Positions 58,532 to 64,000 of a DNA stretch of 64,000 nucleotides are shown piece by piece; position 1 is the first letter of the stretch, and each line of letters opens with the position of its first letter. Origin of the DNA: Anisodus tanguticus. Its lineage: Eukaryota > Streptophyta > Magnoliopsida > Solanales > Solanaceae. The stretch spans positions 16,290,001-16,354,000 of the forward strand of contig CM067557.1 in the NCBI GenBank assembly GCA_034509755.1. Reading direction: 5' to 3'. The translations under genes were made by a program, and so were the position numbers. Below the pieces are notes generated by a model that saw only the letters and a list, made by a program, of their open reading frames with translations, had not been told where the DNA came from and searched no databases.

Positions 58532-60336
58532 TTTGGTCAACGAATCCCATGGACTTAACCAACATTCCTCAGGCTTTTCTGGGTGTCTGTCAGTATCTTC
58601 GTAATAATCATATATCACTAAATTCCTTTGCACCCAAGCATAGTCCAATTTTTGGTCACTTGAAAGGTGCCAAGAATTATACTGATCCCACCAATTCTTA
58701 GTGGTTTTAGAAACACAGGCAGGAAAAGGATCTTCCCAATGACAACCATCCACATTGAAATCCATATATGTTGAAACAAATGGTGCATTTTTCCAGTCCG
58801 TTTTCTCCAAACCGCCCCGAGTAGCCCAGTCATCTGCATTCCATATGATCGAAAACAAGTACATTGGTTTTTCGTTGGGGAAGAAATTGTTCGTGTAATT
58901 CGCGTTTTTGTGTTTTTGTATACTCTTATCGGAACCTTATCCACGAAAAACCTGCACGCACAAGAATTATATTAATTAAGTCTAAATTGTAAAACTAGGT
59001 AGACTCATTATCTGTAACGCTTTCTGTTAAACTATATATGTTGATAAACTGTGTAAAAAGAATTTATTTATGTTATGTTCGAACTAGATGCTATAAATGA
59101 ACAATTAGTGGGATAGTACTTTGCACATGCTGACTTGAAATCTAGAATCCTACTCTAATGGTAAATATAATTGATATTCCTCTAGCCTAATCAAATACAA
59201 AGCATGTTACTGTCTATAATTCGATCTGTTTCCTTTAGCACGAAGTATACATACACAGTTGACTAATTTTGAAGTAAATAATTCTGCCAAGTGCACACCG
59301 ATTTCTAAGAAGGAATAGTAAGTATAATAGTAATCTACATTTGATTTAAGATTTTTGATCCGACTCTAATTTAAAAGATAGATTCTCTAGCCTAATCAAG
59401 TATAATCAGATCTCTGTATAATTGTCATCTTTAATACTAATAGCAATTCACTATAACAACAATCAAATTTTCTTTGGAATTAATTTTTCATATTATACAA
59501 AGTTTCGTTATGATAACTAAAACATATTAGCAAATGACGTTGTTATAATTTTTTTTTACTGTACCACCATTGAAATGTTTCAAAGTGGAATCTACAGAAA
59601 CCAAATGAATCATCAAGTAATTGAATCGAAAGTCAAAGGAGGATATGTAGAAATACTTTTCATCTTTAAAATTTGTGATTCATACTTGAGTATCACTTGG
59701 AACTTGAAAAATGAAAAGTTGAAAGAGGTATATTTTTTTTTTTGGTGAAGGAAAGAGGTATATTATTTTTTAACTTGACCTCACCTAGAACTAAACATTT
59801 AACTTTGAGAATACACATTTAGACACATCAACTCGTTTCCACTATGTCTAGTGGACATTCGATACTGGTGTGACACATAAATTTTGGAGGTGTCTAGATA
59901 ATTTTTTTGTGAGTTTGAGTGTTTAATTGACACAATGAAGACGAGTTGAGGTGTCTAGATGATCACTTTGTAAGTTGGAGTGTTCAACTGACAGTAGAAG
60001 CTAAGTTTAAGTACCAATCTATGTATTTATGTCTATTTTTTATTTTTATCCAATATTTCATACTCACATTAAGGTCTCGACTAATCCAAATCCGGTAAAA
60101 GTCTGAGTTCCAGATTGAAAGAGGTATACTTACACAATTTGGTGAGAGTTCCATAGAATGGAATATGAATGGAAGTCCTCAGTGGGATCAAACCAAAGAA
60201 CATGCCTCATCTCACGGCCACCAGTGCCATTCTTGTACACATTTGTCTGAATAAGATAAGGTTCCCCTGTTCTGTTTCCCAAGAACTCAAAGTCTAGCTC
60301 ATCTCTTGTTGGCCCTGCTCCATCTTCTGTGCACAT
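58523..60336 (-). pseudogene. Xyloglucan endotransglucosylase/hydrolase (XTH), two 3' exons, frameshifted
   Basis: XTHs are secreted GH16 enzymes that cut and rejoin wall xyloglucan. Exon 60336-60134 (after a TGCAG acceptor, before GTAAGT) carries the active site DELDFEFLGN followed by the usual N-glycosylation site NRT, then YLIQTNVYKNG and LWFDPTEDFHSYSILWN. The last exon 58951-58523 (after GTGCAG) reads FFVDKVPIRVYKNT, then needs a frame change within an A run (58905-58909) to reach MYLFSIIWNADDWATRGG and the XET C-terminal domain. Of the four Cys usual there, three remain (DGC, PAC, EEC); the fourth position reads YDYY. The frame ends in a CACTA-like MITE. Exons for the signal peptide and N-terminal part were not found up to 64000. 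Probably a decaying or disrupted gene; one missing base in a homopolymer could also be a sequencing error. Confidence 0.85.
58952..60133 (-). other. Intron of the XTH gene (1.2 kb)
   Basis: GTAAGT donor at 60133-60128 and GTGCAG acceptor ending at 58952. AT-rich, no ORF. A T-rich stretch at about 59730-59745 is flanked by copies of GAAAGAGGTATA, a small local duplication. Confidence 0.8.
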
Positions 60337-60540
60337 CTGCAGTCAGAGGAAAAATCCATTAAACACATTTTTTGAGTTTAATTTAATACACAGAAAACTT
60401 AAATAGGTAATCACTTATAAAAGTGAGTTTAGTGATTTAAAAACAATATAGCTTACCTATAATAAAAAATTAAGATACATTGATACCGTAAAACATTTTT
60501 ACACTATTAATGATTTTTTTTACAATGTTACTGTAATTTA

Positions 60541-61505
60541 TGTTGGAAATTTACTAAATGTGGAATTAAGTATATCCCATTAAGTTATGACTCGAACAAT
60601 TGGGGCCCGCACGCCGGAAACGTTGTTTCCACACACGTGCACACGTAGTGCCAAGTATCGCAAATTTCATTAGTGAAAGAGATATTGGTACGTATACGTT
60701 TGAGACATAGAACTATGGACGGTTATTGGCCAAATGACAAAGTATTCCACGTTAGTAAATGAAGGAAGAAGTGTACAAAGTGTAAAATGAAACGAGTTGG
60801 AAATCGCCGCGGAGCTGTGAAGGGCCGCGACGCCACACCGTCGGAGCAGCGGCGCCGGAGCGCCATGGCGCCTCCCAGGCAGCCAAGGCGCAAATTCGTT
60901 GGCCAGTTACTGGAGCCGCGACGCTAATTCACAGGGCCGCGGCGCTTCGGAGGCAGAAAGCTGCGACGGGAAGTTGGAAACTTCTGACTTTTGGGCTGGT
61001 TTTGGGGCATTGATTCTCCATTACTTGGCACATGACATCAGTCATGATTTGGATGAATGTAACCCCTCAATCAAGTGCAATTACATGACTATTGAAGGCC
61101 ATTAGTTGGCTAGTTGAGGGGTCTTCTACTTACACTATAAATTGAGGCCTTTGACCTAATTGGAAAACACTCAACACTTAGAAAATACTTCAGATTTTCT
61201 GAATTCATATTCTTCCTCTCTAGCAGAGTTACTATACTCAAAGTTCTTCAAGAGTAACACTTGAGTTTCCTTTGCTCACTTGTTAAAGTTGTTGTTGTAT
61301 CTTGAGAGACTATTGCTAAACACCGTAAAAGGAGATATAGGGGCAATCTTGTCTTAAAGACAGAGTGCCATCACTCGACTCAACAAATCACACAAGCAGT
61401 TTGTTAAGGTTTTGATTTCCAGTTTTATTATAATAGTTTGTTTATCCTTTCTACCATTGTAATAGTTACTTACTTCCCGTTTCCTACAACAATTGTATCC
61501 CAACA
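60541..61505 (+). mobile_element. Solo LTR (965 bp, Copia-like) with TSD ATTTA
   Basis: TGTTGGAAATTTAC...GTATCCCAACA with TGTTGG/CCAACA inverted ends. Exact ATTTA at 60536-60540 and 61506-61510. It holds a GC-rich block (60805-60955) and a CTATAAATTGAGG TATA box at about 61135. Lies upstream of the visible XTH exons, in an intron or promoter. Open stretches here have no domain. Confidence 0.93.
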
Positions 61506-61517
61506 ATTTAATATGTT

Positions 61518-61562
61518 CAGACCCCACTTGTGAGATTACACTGAATATGTTATTATTGTACT
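61518..61562 (-). mobile_element. TS-like SINE fragment
   Basis: CAGACCCCACTTGTGAGATTACACTGAATATG (first 20 bases at 61519) is the reverse complement of the SINE head. Confidence 0.6.
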
Positions 61563-61740
61563 GTACTTTAACCTGTTGTGTTAGAGAGTTTTATTCCGTG
61601 CACTGCTATTTACACTCTCAGGTTAAATTTGACCAACAATAACAAAAAACTTTGAATATCAAGCCTGACATATTTACCTAAAAAATAGAATCATCACTCG
61701 TTATAACGGATTAAATAACATTGATAGTGATAGAATACCG

Positions 61741-61956
61741 TGTATATCCCTATGATATACACGATTTTGACTAGTCTTGTACCATAAATAGAAGTTGTAA
61801 ATTATGTTGTATAATTATTATAATTGTAGAATTCTTGTACAAGTAGAACTAGGATATTAGAAGTTTAGTAGGAATAGGATTTTCCATATTTGGAGATTGT
61901 AACTTGTATATATACCTATTCATTCAATAAGAATAATCAAGCGATTAATTCTTTCA
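61741..61956 (+). repeat. 5' LTR of the right-edge copia element
   Basis: 216 bp, TGTATATCCC...TTCTTTCA, directly followed by the PBS. A CATAAATAGAAG TATA-like box lies at about 61785. Confidence 0.8.
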
Positions 61957-62139
61957 TGGTATCAGAAATATAGGTCTAGACTACCTCTCTTCCCAATTTT
62001 CTTCCGCTACTCTCGGCTCAAATTCCGAGAACCCTTCTCGGTTTCCGGCCGACTTCTTCCTCCTCCCTTCACAAATTTTCTTCCTAATTATCCTATTGTT
62101 CTTTCGTTATGTCTACGTAAAAGAACATGTTTCATCTAG

Positions 62140-62960
62140 CCCTTACAGTTTCCGACATCAGGAACCACATCCCTATTGTTCTTGAGATGGAAAACGTCCA
62201 ATACGCGACATGGGCGAAAATTATTCAAAATTCACGCACGCTCGCATCAAGTCCTCCATCACATAATTCCCTCGACACCTGGAACAGAGAAGGTGCCTAA
62301 CCCCGAGGAAAATCCTACATTATGGATGACACTTAATGCTACCATTCTCCAGTGGATTTATTCCACTATTTCTACCGACCTCCTACAAACGATCATTGAG
62401 CCCGACACTATGACAATGGAAACTTGGAATATGGTGCGTGATATATTCCAAGATAACAAGAATTATCGTGATGTCACCCCCGAGCAGAAATTTTCACATG
62501 ATAGATTTTCCTAACGTTTTGGCCTATTGTAAAAGGCTGAAGGAATTGACAGACTAATGCCGTAATGTTGGTGCGCCAGTTACCAATGATCGTCTTGTTC
62601 TCCAAATAGTTGCAGGCCTGTCTGAGGCCTATAACGACATTGGCACACCACTTCGTCAAAGTAACCCTCTACCACCATTTTATCAAGCTTGTTCGATGCT
62701 CACGTTAGAAGAAGTCGGCTTAGCTAAAAAGGCAGCTACAGGTGAAAATTCCATCGCCATGATGACCACGTCAGACGACCCTCACTCATTCTCCGATAAT
62801 TCTGGCCAACACTGCAACAACGGTGATGGCAAAAAGGGTCGAAATCATAAAAATAATGGCAAAAACCGCAGTGGCAATCATTGTGGTAACGGAGGTGGCC
62901 GACAAAATGGTGGTAGCGACAGTGGGCCGCAGGACAACTGGTCCCAGCCATGAGCCCTCT
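62140..62960 (+). pseudogene. Gag of the right-edge copia element
   Basis: A stretch with MENVQYATWAKLF-like text (in two frames at 62185-62225), FKIHARSHQVLHHIIPST, ILQWIYSTIST and WNMVRDIFQDNKN, then in other frames GLSEAYNDI and FYQACSMLTLEEV, and a G/N/K-rich tail (62780-62950). The order matches the gag of 44794-43741. Confidence 0.85.
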
Positions 62961-63157
62961 GGCCGTGGAACTGGGTCAATGGCCATTGGCCCAACAATCC
63001 CTAATTTCCTCCCAGCCCTTACCCGGGTAACTGGGCCCAGTTCCATCAATAGGCCAGGCCTAGTTTCTCGGGTCCAAATACTAGTATCAGATTCACTTCT
63101 AGGCCGGGGCCGGGGCTGGGGCCGCAGGCAGATTTGCTTGGGCCTCGGCCTGCGTAG

Positions 63158-64000
63158 GTGCTCCAGGCAGTGGGCCCCACACCAACTCCGATAGATATTG
63201 AGGCCGCAATGCACACGATTGGATTAAATCCTCCAGACGTGAATTGGTTAATGGATACCGGAGCCACTTCTCCCATGACGTCTGACCTAGGTACTCTCTC
63301 GTCTTATTTCAATTTGAGCAAAAAATGTGGTATTATTATTGGTAATGGAAATTCAATTCCAATTCGCGGTTATGGACATACAACTTTGTCTTCCCCACAT
63401 CCACCTCTAGTTTTGAAAAATATCCTTCATGCCCCTAACTTAATTAAAAATTTGGTGTTTGTCCGAAAATTCACCACTGATAATTAGGTTTCTGTTAATT
63501 TTGATCCATTTGGGTTTTCTGTGAAGGATTTCAGAACGGGGATACCTCTAATGAGATGCAATAGTAGGGGAGAGCTTTATCCTATCACAAATATCACCAC
63601 TTCTGCAAGTCAAGCCATACCGTCTACTTTTGCCGCCCTTGCTCCTTCCTTGTGGCATACCCGTTTGGGTCATCCAGGATCGTCTATTAATCTTCTTTAC
63701 ATAAAAATAATTTTATTTCTTGTAAGGATACGCGTAGTACTCCACTTTGTACTTCTTGTCCGTTAGGGAAACATGTTAAATTACCATTTGTAGCCTCTAC
63801 TTCTAGTACATTGATGCCGTTTGAAATTATTCATAGTGATTTATGGACATCCCCCGTGTTAAGTTCTGTGGGCTATCATTATTATATTTTATTTTTGGAT
63901 GATTATTCTAATTTTTTGTGGACCTTTCCTTTATCGAAAAAGTCTCATGTTTTTTCCACATTCTTAAATTTAGAGCATTCACCGTACCCAATTCGAACGG
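63158..64000 (+). pseudogene. Protease and integrase start of the right-edge copia element
   Basis: NWLMDTGATSPMTSDLGTLS is the protease box; IPIRGYGHTTLSSP and LKNILHAPNLIKNLVFVRKF follow. After a stop at 63485, SVKDFRTGIPLMRCNSRGELYP and LWHTRLGHPGSS (HHCC) appear, then in shifted frames SDLWTSPVLSSVGYHYYILF with the first integrase Asp. The window ends inside the integrase core. Confidence 0.88.

Larger units (their letters stand above)
61741..64000 (+). mobile_element. Ale/Retrofit-like copia retrotransposon, cut by the window edge
   Basis: 5' LTR 61741-61956, PBS TGGTATCAGAAATA at 61957, then gag, protease and integrase on the + strand. The proteins are clearly related to those of the element at 40334-45228. 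Stops and shifts show it is decayed. Presumed TSD TACCG at 61736-61740, untestable here. Confidence 0.88.

Overview
The window is plant nuclear DNA, most likely from a Solanaceae species. The evidence is a set of plant LTR retrotransposon lineages (Tat, Athila and Tekay-type gypsy; Tork/Tnt1 and Ale/Retrofit copia), SINE copies resembling the TS family of Solanaceae, Stowaway-type MITEs, and two intron-containing plant genes. No rRNA, CRISPR, operon or bacterial features are present. The species cannot be fixed from sequence alone.

1-26144 is a nested stack of transposons. The outermost unit is a decayed Tat-type gypsy element on the + strand: RT, RNase H, a second RNase H, integrase, tandem-repeat-rich 3' region, and a split 3' LTR. 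Inside its 3' untranslated region sits a non-autonomous LTR element with no pol (4366-11039, TSD GGTTC), which itself carries a hAT-like insertion (7531-8387). A short SINE copy lies at 11184-11269. The Tat 3' LTR is split by a minus-strand Tekay-like chromovirus (12195-25335). That element was hit twice: a solo LTR (12366-14817, TSD ATTTT) sits in its 3' LTR, and an Athila-like element (16329-23966) sits in its integrase.

26145-34320 is mostly AT-rich spacer with a tRNA-derived SINE, a Copia-like LTR remnant, two Stowaway-type MITEs and a 214-bp palindrome. 34321-39905 is a minus-strand Tnt1-like copia element. 40334-45228 is a complete-length but decayed Ale/Retrofit copia with 184-bp LTRs. 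45229-52300 is spacer with a foldback element and a promoter-like patch.

52311-57339 (+) holds an apparently intact four-exon gene for a class III (C20) gibberellin 2-oxidase. Convergent to it on the minus strand lie two 3' exons of a xyloglucan endotransglucosylase/hydrolase (58523-60336). Its reading frame is shifted, it lacks one conserved cysteine, and its stop codon is supplied by a 156-bp CACTA-like MITE. Its 5' exons are not visible: the upstream DNA is occupied by a 965-bp solo LTR (TSD ATTTA) and by an Ale-type copia element that runs off the right edge. One gene inactivates gibberellin and the other would remodel xyloglucan in the wall.

Two observations stand out. First, two unrelated LTR elements share the same rearrangement: the left LTR is followed by a copy of the DNA flanking the right LTR (240 and about 183 bp), which then joins abruptly to a truncated internal region. 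This looks like double-strand-break repair primed by LTR homology. Second, a GC-rich module (GCCGCGRCGC motifs followed by an AGGCAG box) recurs in LTRs or leader regions of unrelated gypsy and copia families.
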